DNA of 57,036 nucleotides. It comes from an uncultured Eubacteriales bacterium (GTDB taxonomy: Bacteria; Bacillota; Clostridia; Oscillospirales; Oscillospiraceae). This document shows positions 35,401 through 43,267 of the stretch, piece after piece (within the stretch, counting starts at the first letter, position 1; every line of letters starts with the position of its first letter). Location: contig UROF01000015.1 in assembly GCA_900549475.1 (NCBI GenBank), positions 1 through 57,036 on the forward strand. The letters run 5' to 3'. Position numbers and translations under genes: made by a program. The notes beneath the pieces were generated by a model, which searched no databases, was not told the origin of the DNA, and saw nothing but the letters and a program-made list of their open reading frames with translations.

Positions 35401-35768
35401 CTGCCGGATACCAGCTCTGTCTGGTTGACAGTCTCGGTCAGAGAGCGGGCAGTAATGACGATCTCCTCATTCTCGTCCCGCTCCATAAGAAAGTCGGTGT
35501 ATACCGAGCCTTCGGCGGAGGCAGTGCCGTCTATTTGCGAAAATGCTTCCACATCTTCATCGGTAAAGCCGAGGGTGGACATCAGCTGGAAATCAAAAAG
35601 GTTGTATGTCCGGAGATATTCCACGCCGGTGGCCATCATGTCCGGCTGCGACATACGCAGTCCCGCAAAAAATCCTACGCCCAAGCCTACAATGGCCAGG
35701 ATGGCCAGATACCGGCCCAGACTCTGACGGATCTCCCGCAGGGAGGATTTCAGCAATGTTTTTACCAT
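32457..35768 (-). CDS. FtsX-like ABC permease with long coiled-coil region
   Basis: 1103 aa. An N-terminal membrane segment (about 20-37) precedes an extracytoplasmic domain (40-245). Residues ~245-555 are full of repeated 'Y-E-D-G-L-x-x' and 'A-K-A-E-L-D-D' units, a strong coiled-coil prediction. A first FtsX core (about 575-700), a second extracytoplasmic domain and a second FtsX core at the C-terminus follow. MacB-type permeases couple ATP hydrolysis to mechanical work or export and do not move substrate through a channel. The gene overlaps the ATPase gene by 7 nt. Its cargo is unknown; peptide, lipid or cell-wall functions are all possible. Confidence 0.88.
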   Translation of the reverse strand: MVKTLLKSSLREIRQSLGRYLAILAIVGLGVGFFAGLRMSQPDMMATGVEYLRTYNLFDFQLMSTLGFTDEDVEAFSQIDGTASAEGSVYTDFLMERDENEEIVITARSLTETVNQTELVSGRMPEAANECVGDAHYFTEEDLGTTIKVSPNNDEDTLDLLTYDEYTLVGLIRSPYYLNYERGTSSIGSGSVAGFVYIPEDGFTFDAYYEIYLAIDGAADAYSDEYKAQIDSLKSQVEDLTEQRADLRYTTLYDDAMTEIQDGEKEVSDGWDEYNTEKADAEKELNDAHQELLDGEQDYKDGLADYEDGKRQYEDGLKEYEDGLKTLEDAKAELDDVKAQLDDAKAELDDAKAQLEEGQASYEQLNTLYQSGVQLAQATGTGSPDALVKALQAGTSSQLNSSVDQALKAQGSSLEEFLGGWTQAEESIGQPLTQEYLDGLKAQMDQGQAEYDEGLAEYEDGYAQYEDGLKEYQDGLAQSESAKKELDDAAAELRDAERELKDARQELDDGWIEYEDGVKEADQEFADAEKDLQDGEQELADAREELEDLKRPTTYVLTREENTGYVCFDNDTSIVAAISLVFPVFFFLVAALVCMTTMTRMVDEQRTQIGVLKALGYSNGQIMGKYLFYSGSAAVVGSVVGYAAGAHWLPWIIWEIYGIIYGFAELTFVFDPALAVVSFVSALLCSMGATYLSCRVELTKAAAELIRPKSPKAGRRVFLEYITPLWRRLSFLHKVSIRNVLRYRSRLIMMVLGIGGCTALLVTGFGLRDSIKSVVDDQYAEITLFDYNVAFQDPQTEESVADYLAECGWERDDALLVHNGSVDVVHNGNSKSVNLVVSASNDLEGFISLHSGEREISYPGSGEIVVNVGLAENMGISVGDTLELRDDDAGSMTVTVSDICDNYVFNYVYVSPDTYREQLNTEPEYKNLYLLAHEGADPYQEGALLAEDDGVSNVTINEATRTQVDNMLTRMDYIVLVVVVCAGALAFIVLYNLTNINITERIREIATIEVLGFYQNEVASYVFREIFMLSALGSIVGLAMGKGLHAFVMAQVQIDSMFFPCWIAPLSYLYALALTLLFTLVIFLALKPRLRKVDMAESLKSIE

Positions 35769-36466
35769 TCGATCTCCTCCACCGGTACCGGCTTGGTGTT
35801 GATCTCCTCCGAGACCACTGTGCCGTTTTTCACCCGGATCACACGGTCCGCCATGGCGGTAAGGGCGCTGTTATGGGTGATGATGATGACCGTCATGCCC
35901 TTTTTCCGGCTCATGTCCTGCAGAAGCTTTAAAATCGCCTTGCCGGTGGTGTAATCCAGGGCACCGGTAGGCTCGTCGCACAGCAGCAGCTTTGGATTTT
36001 TGGCCAGAGCCCGGGCGATGGCTACCCGCTGCTGCTCACCGCCGGAGAGCTGAGCGGGGAAATTGGCCATGCGCGCCTCCAGTCCCACCGACTTGAGCAC
36101 CTGGGCTGCATCCAAAGGGTCCTTGCAGATCTGGGCTGCCAGCTCCACATTTTCCAGAGCAGTAAGATTAGGAACCAAGTTGTAGAACTGGAATACAAAG
36201 CCGATGTCATGGCGGCGATAGGTAGTCAGCTGCCGGGTGTTGTAGGCAGAGATCTCGTTGTCGCCCAGAAAGATCCGCCCTTCTGTCAGTGTATCCATTC
36301 CGCCCAGGATATTCAGCAGGGTGGTCTTTCCCGCACCGCTGGGCCCTACGATCACGCACAGTTCTCCTTCATTGACGGTAAAGGTCGCATCCTGAAGCGC
36401 TTTGATGTCTACTTCTCCCACATGGTAGGTTTTTTTCACATGCTCGAATCGCACAAATCCACTCAT
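35762..36466 (-). CDS. ABC transporter ATPase (MacB/LolD-like)
   Basis: 234 aa. Walker A GPSGAGKTT near residue 40, Q loop in FVFQFYNLVPNLTALENV, signature LSGGEQQRVAIARAL, Walker B LLLCDEPTGALD and H loop IIITHNSAL. The 'PTGALDYTTGK' form is typical of MacB/LolD-type ATPases that pair with FtsX permeases, matching the downstream gene. The start MSGFVRF has GAGGGTGG upstream. A hairpin sits in its 5' leader. Confidence 0.93.
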   Translation of the reverse strand: MSGFVRFEHVKKTYHVGEVDIKALQDATFTVNEGELCVIVGPSGAGKTTLLNILGGMDTLTEGRIFLGDNEISAYNTRQLTTYRRHDIGFVFQFYNLVPNLTALENVELAAQICKDPLDAAQVLKSVGLEARMANFPAQLSGGEQQRVAIARALAKNPKLLLCDEPTGALDYTTGKAILKLLQDMSRKKGMTVIIITHNSALTAMADRVIRVKNGTVVSEEINTKPVPVEEIEW

Positions 36467-36486
36467 AATACCACCCTCGTATACTG

Positions 36487-36524
36487 GCCGCCGTATCCAA
36501 AGCGGAATACGGCGGCATTTTTTT
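36487..36524 (+). terminator. plus-strand terminator-like hairpin in a divergent leader
   Basis: Ten-bp stem GCCGCCGTAT / ATACGGCGGC with T7 on the plus strand. The only gene-bearing transcript expected here is the minus-strand ABC ATPase mRNA, in whose 5' leader it lies, so it would terminate antisense transcription or serve as an mRNA hairpin. Confidence 0.55.
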
Positions 36525-36527
36525 ATT

Positions 36528-36536
36528 AGTATAGCA
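36528..36536 (-). promoter_or_regulatory. extended -10 promoter of the ABC operon
   Basis: Minus-strand TGC-TATACT, an extended -10 element; no good -35 hexamer is seen at the right distance. Confidence 0.45.
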
Positions 36537-36596
36537 TAAGAACTGGGCAAGTGGTGAAATTTCCGTGAATGTTCCCAACATTCAGCAGTTTATTGG

Positions 36597-38771
36597 CTAT
36601 TGTTTCCCGCCGTTGTCCTGAGAGGGGACCTGCTTCATAGACAGGGAGATCCGTTTTTTCTTCTCATCCGCCTCCAGTACCATCACCTGTACCACATCCC
36701 CCACGGCCACCGCCTCAGAGGGATGACGGATGAATTTTTTACTCACCTGGGAGATATGGACCAAGCCATCCTGGTGGACGCCGATATCCACAAACACACC
36801 AAAGTCGATAACATTGCGCACGGTGCCGGTGAGAATCATACCGGGCTTAAGGTCCTTGATCTCCAGTACGTCTGTACGGAGAATGGGGGGCGGCAGCTCG
36901 TCACGGGGGTCCCGTCCGGGCTTTTGCAGCTCCTTGGCCACATCCAGTAAAGTAGGTACGCCTACACCGCAGGCCGCCGCCAGAGCGGCAGCCCCCTTTT
37001 CCCGGATACGGCTGTCCAGATCGCCCAGCTTACCCGCTGCCACGTCGGACATGGTGTAGCCGGTCAGCTCCAGCAGCTGCTCCGCCGCGCCGTAGCTCTC
37101 CGGATGGACTGCCGTGTTATCCAGCACCGCCTTGCTCTCCGGCACCCGCAGGAAACCGGCGCACTGCTCATAGGCCTTGGGACCAAGCTTTGGCACCTTC
37201 AGAAGCTGCTTGCGGGTGGTGAAGGGACCGTTGTCCTCCCGGTACTTCACGATGTTTTTAGCAGTAGTGGCGGTAAGCCCTGCCACCTGCCGCAGCAAAG
37301 AGGGGGAGGCTGTGTTCACATCCACACCCACAGCATTGACGCAGTCCTCCACCACGCCGCTGAGAGCCTCATCCAGGCGCTTGGGGGGCATGTCGTGCTG
37401 GTACTGTCCCACGCCGATGGCTTTGGGGTCGATCTTTACCAGCTCCGCCAGGGGGTCCTGGAGCCGCCGGGCGATAGAAACCGCCGAGCGCAGATTCACA
37501 TCAAACTGGGGAAATTCCTCCGCCGCCAGAGGGGAAGCGGAGTACACTGAGGCCCCTGCCTCGCTGACGATCATATAGCTGACACCGCCCACCTGGTGGA
37601 TCAGCTCCACAGCCATCTGCTCCGTCTCCCGGGAGGCGGTGCCGTTGCCGATGGCGATGTGGGTGACACCGTAGGCGCGGATGAGCTTTGCCAGTTTGGC
37701 AATGGCCTCCTGCTTTTGACGCTCCCCGTGGGTGGGATAGACCACGGCGGTATCCAGTACCTTGCCGGTGGCGTCCACCACCGCTACCTTACAGCCCATG
37801 CGGTAGCCGGGGTCCAGGCCCATGGTCACATGGCCCTTCACCGGCGGCTGCATCAGGAGGGGCCGCAGATTCAGGGCAAACTGTCCGATGGCCCCCTCAC
37901 TGGCCTCGTCGGTGAGTGCGCTGCGGGCCTCCCGCTCCAGGGAGGGGAAGATAAGCCGGTCATAGGCGTCCTCCGCCGCAGCGCGGATAAAGGCCATGGC
38001 GGGGCTGCCGGGACGCACCACCTGCCGCCGGAGCAGGATCAACGCCCCCTCCCGGTCGTTTTCCACGCTGACCTTCAGAAAACCTTCCCGCTCGCCTCGG
38101 TTGATAGCCAGGATCTGGTGGCCCTGGAGCTTCCCCAAAGGCTGGCGGAAGTCGTAGTAGAGCCGGTAGACACTATCCTCCTCACTGGCGGCAGAGGAGG
38201 TGAGGAAGCCCTGGCGCATCAGCTGCTCCCGCAGAGCTTTACGGACAGCGGCGTCATCGGAGATCTCCTCGGCGATAATATCGCTGGCGCCCTGAAGGGC
38301 GTCCTCCGCCGTCTCTACCCCTTTCTCCGGGTCCACATAGTCCTCCGCTGCCGCCAGGGGATCGGGGCAGTCCCGCTCCTGGGCGTACAGCAGAGTCGCC
38401 AGAGGCTCCAATCCCTTCTCCCGGGCCACGGTGGCACGGGTGCGGCGCTTCTGCTTATAGGGCCGGTAGAGGTCCTCCACCTCCGCCAGGGTGGCAGCAG
38501 CGTCAATGGCAACAGACAGCTCCTCGGTCAGCTTCCCCTGGTTCTCAATGGCGGTTTTCACCTCCTGACGGCGCTGCTCCAGGCCTCGGAGGTACTGGAG
38601 CCGGTCGTTGAGGGTCCGGAGGGTGGTATCATCCATGGAGCCATGGAGCTCCTTGCGGTAGCGGGCGATGAAGGGCAGGGTGTTCCCCTCATCCAGCAGG
38701 CGGATCACATTGTCCACGTACTCCGCCTTTTGCCCCAGCTCCCGAGCTAAGATCTGAGATATGGTTTCCAT
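36597..38771 (-). CDS. tex: Tex-like S1 RNA-binding protein
   Basis: 724 aa. The Tex layout is clear: N-terminal helical domain with 'LPFIARYRKELHGSMDD', the YqgF-type RNase H-like domain (MGLDPGYRMGCKVAVVD), helix-hairpin-helix repeats (VDVNTASPSLLRQVAGL, KVPKLGPKAYEQCAGFLRV) and a C-terminal S1 domain (PGMILTGTVRNVIDFGVFVDIGVHQDGLVH). Tex binds nucleic acids and affects transcription and stress survival. The start METISQ follows AAAGGAAC. Confidence 0.95.
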   Translation of the reverse strand: METISQILARELGQKAEYVDNVIRLLDEGNTLPFIARYRKELHGSMDDTTLRTLNDRLQYLRGLEQRRQEVKTAIENQGKLTEELSVAIDAAATLAEVEDLYRPYKQKRRTRATVAREKGLEPLATLLYAQERDCPDPLAAAEDYVDPEKGVETAEDALQGASDIIAEEISDDAAVRKALREQLMRQGFLTSSAASEEDSVYRLYYDFRQPLGKLQGHQILAINRGEREGFLKVSVENDREGALILLRRQVVRPGSPAMAFIRAAAEDAYDRLIFPSLEREARSALTDEASEGAIGQFALNLRPLLMQPPVKGHVTMGLDPGYRMGCKVAVVDATGKVLDTAVVYPTHGERQKQEAIAKLAKLIRAYGVTHIAIGNGTASRETEQMAVELIHQVGGVSYMIVSEAGASVYSASPLAAEEFPQFDVNLRSAVSIARRLQDPLAELVKIDPKAIGVGQYQHDMPPKRLDEALSGVVEDCVNAVGVDVNTASPSLLRQVAGLTATTAKNIVKYREDNGPFTTRKQLLKVPKLGPKAYEQCAGFLRVPESKAVLDNTAVHPESYGAAEQLLELTGYTMSDVAAGKLGDLDSRIREKGAAALAAACGVGVPTLLDVAKELQKPGRDPRDELPPPILRTDVLEIKDLKPGMILTGTVRNVIDFGVFVDIGVHQDGLVHISQVSKKFIRHPSEAVAVGDVVQVMVLEADEKKKRISLSMKQVPSQDNGGKQ

Positions 38772-38797
38772 AGTTTCCGTTCCTTTCTTGGGATAGA

Positions 38798-38828
38798 GAG
38801 AGGCTGCGGGTGTTCTCCGCAGCCTCTC
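38798..38828 (-). terminator. hairpin between the DUF1846 gene and tex
   Basis: Twelve-bp stem GAGAGGCTGCGG / CCGCAGCCTCTC lying after the DUF1846 stop and before tex; the minus-strand U-run is weak. Confidence 0.6.
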
Positions 38829-38841
38829 GTCAGGCGGCAGC

Positions 38842-40326
38842 TTATTTAAAATAGAGCCGCTGCCGCTCGTATTTCGGTTCATTGCTGACGTGCATCCCCA
38901 GACGGCGATAGAGCTTTTCATCCACGTCGCTGAGTACTACGGTAAAGTGGGCGTCACAGCCCTTCAGCTTGGGGATCTGTTCCTGGGCTAGGGCGGCAAT
39001 GGGGTTGGTAAGGGCGCTGACACACAGGGCGATCAGGACCTCGTCGCTGTGGAGCCGGGGATTCTTATGTCCCAGACTCTGGGTCTTCAGCTTACAGATG
39101 GGCTCCAGGACCTGAGTAGAGATCAGATCCAGGCTCTGGTTGATGCCGCCCAGCCGTTTGAGAGCGTTGAGCAGCAGGGATGCGGAGGCCCCCAAGAGAT
39201 CACTGGTACGGCCGGTGATCACCTGGCCGTCAGGCAGCACCATGGCCCCGGCGGGAGCGCCGGTCTCCTGCTCCCGCTTGAGGGAGGCCGCCACAGCGGG
39301 GAAAATATCCGGGGTGATGCCCGCCTGCTTCATGAGAAGCTCCAGCTTGAATACCAGCTCATCGTCGGCCTTGCCCTGGAGCCGGTCGGTAAGGGCGGTA
39401 TAGTAGCGGCGGAGGATCTCCATGTAGGACGCCTCCCGGCAAACCTCATCGTCAATGATGCAGTTGCCCACCATGTTCACACCCATGTCTGTGGGGGACT
39501 TGTAGGGGCACTCCCCCAGGATGCTCTCAAAAATCGTCCGCAGGACGGGAAATACCTCCACGTCCCGGTTATAGTTGACGGTGGTGACACCGTAAGCCTC
39601 CAGATGGAAGGGGTCGATCATATTCACGTCGGAGAGGTCCGCCGTGGCTGCCTCATAGGCCAGATTCACCGGATGCTTGAGAGGCAGGTTCCAGATGGGG
39701 AACGTCTCAAACTTGGCGTAGCCCGCTTTGATCCCCCGACGGTTCTCGTGGTAGAGCTGGCTGAGGCAGGTGGCCATCTTGCCGCTGCCGGGGCCAGGGG
39801 CCGTCACCACCACCAGGGGGCGGCTGGTCTCGATATACTCGTTGCGGCCATAGCCCTCCTCACTGACGATCACATCGATGTTGTGGGGGTAGCCGGCAAT
39901 GGGATAGTGGCGGTAGGTCCGCACACCCAGAGCGCTCAGCCGCTTGAGGAAAGCGTCTGCCGCCGACTGGCCATTGTACTGCGTGACCACCACGCTGCCC
40001 ACATACAGGTCCATACCCCGGAAGATATCGATGAGCCGCAGCACATCCTCCTCATAGGGGATACCCAGATCCCCACGGACCTTGTTCTTCTCAATATCGC
40101 AGGCGCAGATGGTCACTACGATCTCCACGTCGTCCTTGAGCTGCTGGAGCATACGGATCTTGCTGTCCGGCTCAAAGCCGGGCAGCACCCGGGATGCGTG
40201 GTAGTCGTCAAAGAGCTTGCCGCCGAATTCCAGGTACAGCTTGCCGCCGAACTGCTTGATCCGTTCCCGGATATGGGCAGATTGCGTCTCCAGATATTTT
40301 TGGTTATCAAATCCGATTTTAGCCAT
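38842..40326 (-). CDS. DUF1846 family protein
   Basis: 494 aa, full length for DUF1846. N-terminal 'KIGFDNQKYLETQSAHIRERI', a Rossmann-like region with 'VVVTAPGPGSGKMATCLSQLYHE' (about 178-200), and 'VNMVGNCIIDDE' are all typical. Family members are soluble and common in Firmicutes; their enzyme activity is not established, though the GPGSGK loop suggests nucleotide or phosphate binding. GGGGAGG precedes MAKIGF. Confidence 0.92.
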   Translation of the reverse strand: MAKIGFDNQKYLETQSAHIRERIKQFGGKLYLEFGGKLFDDYHASRVLPGFEPDSKIRMLQQLKDDVEIVVTICACDIEKNKVRGDLGIPYEEDVLRLIDIFRGMDLYVGSVVVTQYNGQSAADAFLKRLSALGVRTYRHYPIAGYPHNIDVIVSEEGYGRNEYIETSRPLVVVTAPGPGSGKMATCLSQLYHENRRGIKAGYAKFETFPIWNLPLKHPVNLAYEAATADLSDVNMIDPFHLEAYGVTTVNYNRDVEVFPVLRTIFESILGECPYKSPTDMGVNMVGNCIIDDEVCREASYMEILRRYYTALTDRLQGKADDELVFKLELLMKQAGITPDIFPAVAASLKREQETGAPAGAMVLPDGQVITGRTSDLLGASASLLLNALKRLGGINQSLDLISTQVLEPICKLKTQSLGHKNPRLHSDEVLIALCVSALTNPIAALAQEQIPKLKGCDAHFTVVLSDVDEKLYRRLGMHVSNEPKYERQRLYFK

Positions 40327-40362
40327 ACTTCCTCCCCACACCATAGTTTTCAAATCTTATCT

Positions 40363-40391
40363 AGTATACTACATCTTGTATTTTGCCACAA
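40363..40391 (-). promoter_or_regulatory. promoter of the DUF1846 gene
   Basis: Minus-strand TTGTGG (40386-40391), 17-nt spacer, TATACT (40363-40368). Confidence 0.6.
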
Positions 40392-40404
40392 GGGCGGGTC
40401 ATGG

Positions 40405-40436
40405 AAAATGGACGACGAATTTTCGTCGTCCATTTT
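40405..40436 (-). terminator. terminator after the uracil-DNA glycosylase gene
   Basis: Perfect 15-bp inverted repeat AAAATGGACGACGAA / TTCGTCGTCCATTTT with a short loop. The U-rich end of the stem serves as the tail. Confidence 0.75.
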
Positions 40437-40456
40437 AGATAATTCGACAAGGCACC

Positions 40457-41047
40457 TCACAGCTCACCGGGCTTTGCCGGCGTGGTGCGCTGGCATATCC
40501 GGCTGATCTCCTGCTGGATGGCTTTCAGATCGTCAAAGGTCTCCGGTCTGCGGCTGGGATCACGCAGCAGAGCCGAGGGGTGATAGATGGCGGTCATCCG
40601 CATGCCGTCCACATCGTACCAGCGGCCATGGTCCCGGGTAATACGGAACTTGTCGTCAATGAGCCGCATGGCCGCGATCCGGCCCAGGCACACCAGCATC
40701 TTTGGCTGGACCAGAGCGATCTGCCGGCGCAGATAGCCGATACAGGCATCCTGCTCCACATTCAGCGGGTCCCGGTTTCCCGGAGGGCGGCACTTGACAA
40801 TGTTGCAGATATATACCCGGTCCCGGTCCAGGCCGATGATGGCCAGCATATCGTCCAGCAGCTGGCCCGCCCGGCCCACGAAGGGGATGCCGGTGGCGTC
40901 CTCGTTGGCGCCGGGACCTTCCCCTACCAGCATGATCTCCGCCTGGGGGTTCCCCACGCCGAAAACAACGTTTTTCCTTGTCTGGTGCAGCGCACACTCC
41001 CGGCAGCCGGCACATTCCCGTGCCAGCGCCTCCCAGGAATCCTGCAA
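40457..41047 (-). CDS. family 4 uracil-DNA glycosylase
   Basis: 196 aa. It removes uracil from DNA. Motif 1 GEGPGANEDATGIPFVGRAGQLLD-type, motif 3 HPSALLR and the Fe-S cysteines (C-x2-C near the N-terminus, CNIVKC, and a later CIGYL) identify family 4. The best start is a TTG 8 nt behind AAGGAGGT. A longer frame back to an ATG at 41122 exists, but it would overlap the start and ribosome site of the divergent gene and adds an uncharacteristic N-terminus. Confidence 0.92.
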   Translation of the reverse strand: MQDSWEALARECAGCRECALHQTRKNVVFGVGNPQAEIMLVGEGPGANEDATGIPFVGRAGQLLDDMLAIIGLDRDRVYICNIVKCRPPGNRDPLNVEQDACIGYLRRQIALVQPKMLVCLGRIAAMRLIDDKFRITRDHGRWYDVDGMRMTAIYHPSALLRDPSRRPETFDDLKAIQQEISRICQRTTPAKPGEL

Positions 41048-41120
41048 GTCCAGCCACCTCCTTGGTATATCCTGCCCACAGGCGGGTATGCTACCTTCAT
41101 TGGAAAAGGGAGGTCCGTCC

Positions 41121-41684
41121 ATGGAGCTTATCTTCTGGTATTTTATCGCTTACAGCTTTATTGGTTACTGTCTGGAAAAAATTTATGCCGCCGCCATCCA
41201 CGCCCCCCGGCAGACCAGAAAGTGCTTTCTTCTGCTGCCTCTGTGCCCGGTGTATGGACTGGCCATGTCCGCAGCGGCTGTGACTGTACCGGAGCACTGG
41301 CCCTTCCTCCTCACGGCGGCGGCAGGGGCACTGATCTGCACCGGCACGGAGTATCTGGTCCACTGGCTCTATGGGGTCATGTTTTCCGTCAGCTGCTGGG
41401 ACTATACCGGAGAGAAGCTGAACGTCCACGGCCGGGTGTGCCTGCGGTTCACCGCGGCATGGGGCCTGCTGTCCGCCCTGGGACTGAAGCTTTACCAGCC
41501 GGGACTCGCCCTGCTGACCGCCGCCGTTCCCGTCCGGATCACCGCCTGGATGTGGGGGGTGTTTGCCGTGGACTGCGCCCTCAGTGCCGGCGTGCTGCTG
41601 AAATACCATGACACGGAGCTCCTGTCCCTGCCGGCCTTGCTCCGTCAGCTCCGGGCTTCCAGCCAATCCAGCACGTCCCGGTAG
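41121..41684 (+). CDS. small membrane protein, putative ABC-transporter type IV
   Basis: 187 aa with four or five membrane segments. The start MELIFWYFIAYSFIGYCLEKIYAA and the later 'GTEYLVHWLYGVMFSVSCWDYTGEKLNVHGRVCLRF' match the 'putative ABC-transporter type IV' (CmpB) family found widely in Clostridia. AAAGGGAGG lies upstream. Its last 40 nt overlap the 3' end of the convergent lipase-like gene. The name is a family label; a transport role has not been shown. Confidence 0.82.
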   Translation: MELIFWYFIAYSFIGYCLEKIYAAAIHAPRQTRKCFLLLPLCPVYGLAMSAAAVTVPEHWPFLLTAAAGALICTGTEYLVHWLYGVMFSVSCWDYTGEKLNVHGRVCLRFTAAWGLLSALGLKLYQPGLALLTAAVPVRITAWMWGVFAVDCALSAGVLLKYHDTELLSLPALLRQLRASSQSSTSR

Positions 41685-42577
41685 ACATACTGCTTCCCAT
41701 TCTCATTGAGAATCTCGTGGCGCAGGTCGTGGTAGAGTTTCATCGATACGTCCCGCAGCCCCGCTTTCTGGAAGCAGTGGTAGGCCTTTTCCACGCCCTT
41801 GCCCATGTCGCCCACCGGGTCCTTATCCCCGGCAATAAAGAACACCGGCAGTTCCTTATCCATCTTGTTGATGTTGGACTGCTTGGTGATGATGGTCAGG
41901 CCATCCAGCATATCCCGGAACAGGCCCAGGGTGGTGTCGCCGCCGCAGAGGGGGTCTGCCATATAGGCGTCCACATTGGCCTCATTGGCGGAGATCCAGT
42001 CGAACCTGGTGCGGGCGGGCTTGAAATGCTGATTATAGGCGCCGAAGGCCAGCTTATCCGCCTTGACACTGAAGGCCTTGCGTCCCAAGCGGCGGATCTC
42101 CCGGTCTGCGATCAATTTGCCTCCGGCGATCAGCGCCGGGGACTGATGGCCGGTACCGCAGAGGATACAGCCGTCCAGACGGCCCGGATAGCGGATCAGA
42201 TGGGTGCGGGAGAGGAAAGAGCCCATAGAGTGGCCAAAGAGGAAATAGGGCTTGTGGGGAAACACCTTGGCAGTGCGGCGGCGCAGCTCCTCTATGTCGT
42301 CCACCACATGCTGCCAGCCGTTCTCATCCCCCAGATAGACCATGGGGCATCCCTCTACCACCGATAGGCCGTGGCCCAGGTGGTCATTGGCTACGACTAC
42401 ATACCCATGGGCGCAGAGATACTGGGCAAAGGGAGCATACCGTTTGCCATACTCCGCCACACCGTGGGCGATCTGCACCACGCCCACGATGCTGCGCTCT
42501 GTGGGCGTCCACTGGTTGACATGGATCAGTGTCTTTCCGTCGCTGGAAGGGAAGTAAAACTCCGATGTGATTGCCAT
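41645..42577 (-). CDS. alpha/beta hydrolase (monoacylglycerol lipase-like)
   Basis: 310 aa serine hydrolase of the Hydrolase_4/PldB type. Nucleophile in GHSMGS, acid in FIAGDKDPV and catalytic His in LRHEI near the C-terminus. 'QIAHGVAEYGKRYAPFAQYLCAHGY' is the oxyanion and cap-flanking region typical of lysophospholipase/monoacylglycerol lipases. No signal peptide, so cytoplasmic. The start MAITSE has GGAGG 8 nt upstream. Confidence 0.92.
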   Translation of the reverse strand: MAITSEFYFPSSDGKTLIHVNQWTPTERSIVGVVQIAHGVAEYGKRYAPFAQYLCAHGYVVVANDHLGHGLSVVEGCPMVYLGDENGWQHVVDDIEELRRRTAKVFPHKPYFLFGHSMGSFLSRTHLIRYPGRLDGCILCGTGHQSPALIAGGKLIADREIRRLGRKAFSVKADKLAFGAYNQHFKPARTRFDWISANEANVDAYMADPLCGGDTTLGLFRDMLDGLTIITKQSNINKMDKELPVFFIAGDKDPVGDMGKGVEKAYHCFQKAGLRDVSMKLYHDLRHEILNENGKQYVYRDVLDWLEARS

Positions 42578-42683
42578 ACATCTATCCTCCGACACCTGAT
42601 GGAATGGACTATTATTTCCTATTTTACCACAAGAGACTGCAAAAGCATAGAAATAATTTTACCGGGCCATAGAGAAAATCTGC

Positions 42684-42712
42684 TTGCAGTCACTGCGTAA
42701 ACAAGCTATAAT
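42684..42712 (+). promoter_or_regulatory. promoter of the zinc-ribbon gene
   Basis: TTGCAG (42684-42689), 17-nt spacer, TATAAT (42707-42712). Confidence 0.75.
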
Positions 42713-42770
42713 AAAAACGGATAATTCCTTGACTGGCGGAAATGTCCGCCTGTTTTGAAAGGAGAACAGT

Positions 42771-43139
42771 ATGAGCTTTTTTGATGATCTGACCCAGAAG
42801 GCCAAGGCCGTTGCTTCCACGGCAGGCGAAATGGCAAAGGATGCTGCCGATTCCGCTAAGATCTCTGCCGCGATTTTGGTAGAGAGACGGGAGATGGACA
42901 AGAATTACCGGGCTATCGGACAGTGGTTTGTCTGTGAACACGGTGATGATGTTCCCGAGGCTGTGGCCGATCTGGTTTCTGCGGTAAAGGCCTCCCAGGA
43001 GAAGATTGCCCAGCTTCAGGCCAGCCGCGATAAGGCAATGGAGGAGGAGCGCGCCCAGGAGGGCACCGTCTGTCCCGTGTGCGGGAAGATCAGCGACTCC
43101 AAATTCTGCCCCCACTGCGGTGCTCCCATGGGCCGGTAA
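42771..43139 (+). CDS. zinc-ribbon protein with N-terminal helical region
   Basis: 122 aa. Residues 1-95 are helical (FFDDLTQKAKAVASTAGEMAK..., then a coiled stretch), and the C-terminus is a zinc ribbon, CPVCGK-x-CPHCG. Similar proteins occur in many Firmicutes and have no known role. There is no signal peptide or membrane segment. A single-gene unit with its own promoter and a strong terminator. Confidence 0.85.
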   Translation: MSFFDDLTQKAKAVASTAGEMAKDAADSAKISAAILVERREMDKNYRAIGQWFVCEHGDDVPEAVADLVSAVKASQEKIAQLQASRDKAMEEERAQEGTVCPVCGKISDSKFCPHCGAPMGR

Positions 43140-43152
43140 ATCTGAGGATGTG

Positions 43153-43196
43153 ACAGCAGGTGTGTGTACAGACGTGCACACACCTGTTGTTTTTTC
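43153..43196 (+). terminator. terminator after the zinc-ribbon gene
   Basis: Stem AGGTGTGTG / CACACACCT with an internal bulged loop, followed by TGTTGTTTTTTC. Confidence 0.85.
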
Positions 43197-43225
43197 TTGA
43201 AAAAGCAGAAAAAACATGGTAGCAT
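43197..43225 (+). promoter_or_regulatory. promoter of the AraC-family gene
   Basis: TTGAAA (43197-43202), 17-nt spacer, TAGCAT (43220-43225). It follows directly on the U-run of the preceding terminator. Confidence 0.5.
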
Positions 43226-43267
43226 AGAACAAACTGGTAAGTATATTGCAAAAAATGAGGTGGTGCT

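Noticed and set aside
32634..35954. 1106-codon open frame on the plus strand
   Set aside because: It is antisense to the FtsX-like permease, whose domains and ribosome site are clear. The frame has the His/Gln/Val-rich make-up expected of the complement of the Asp/Glu/Leu-rich coiled coil.
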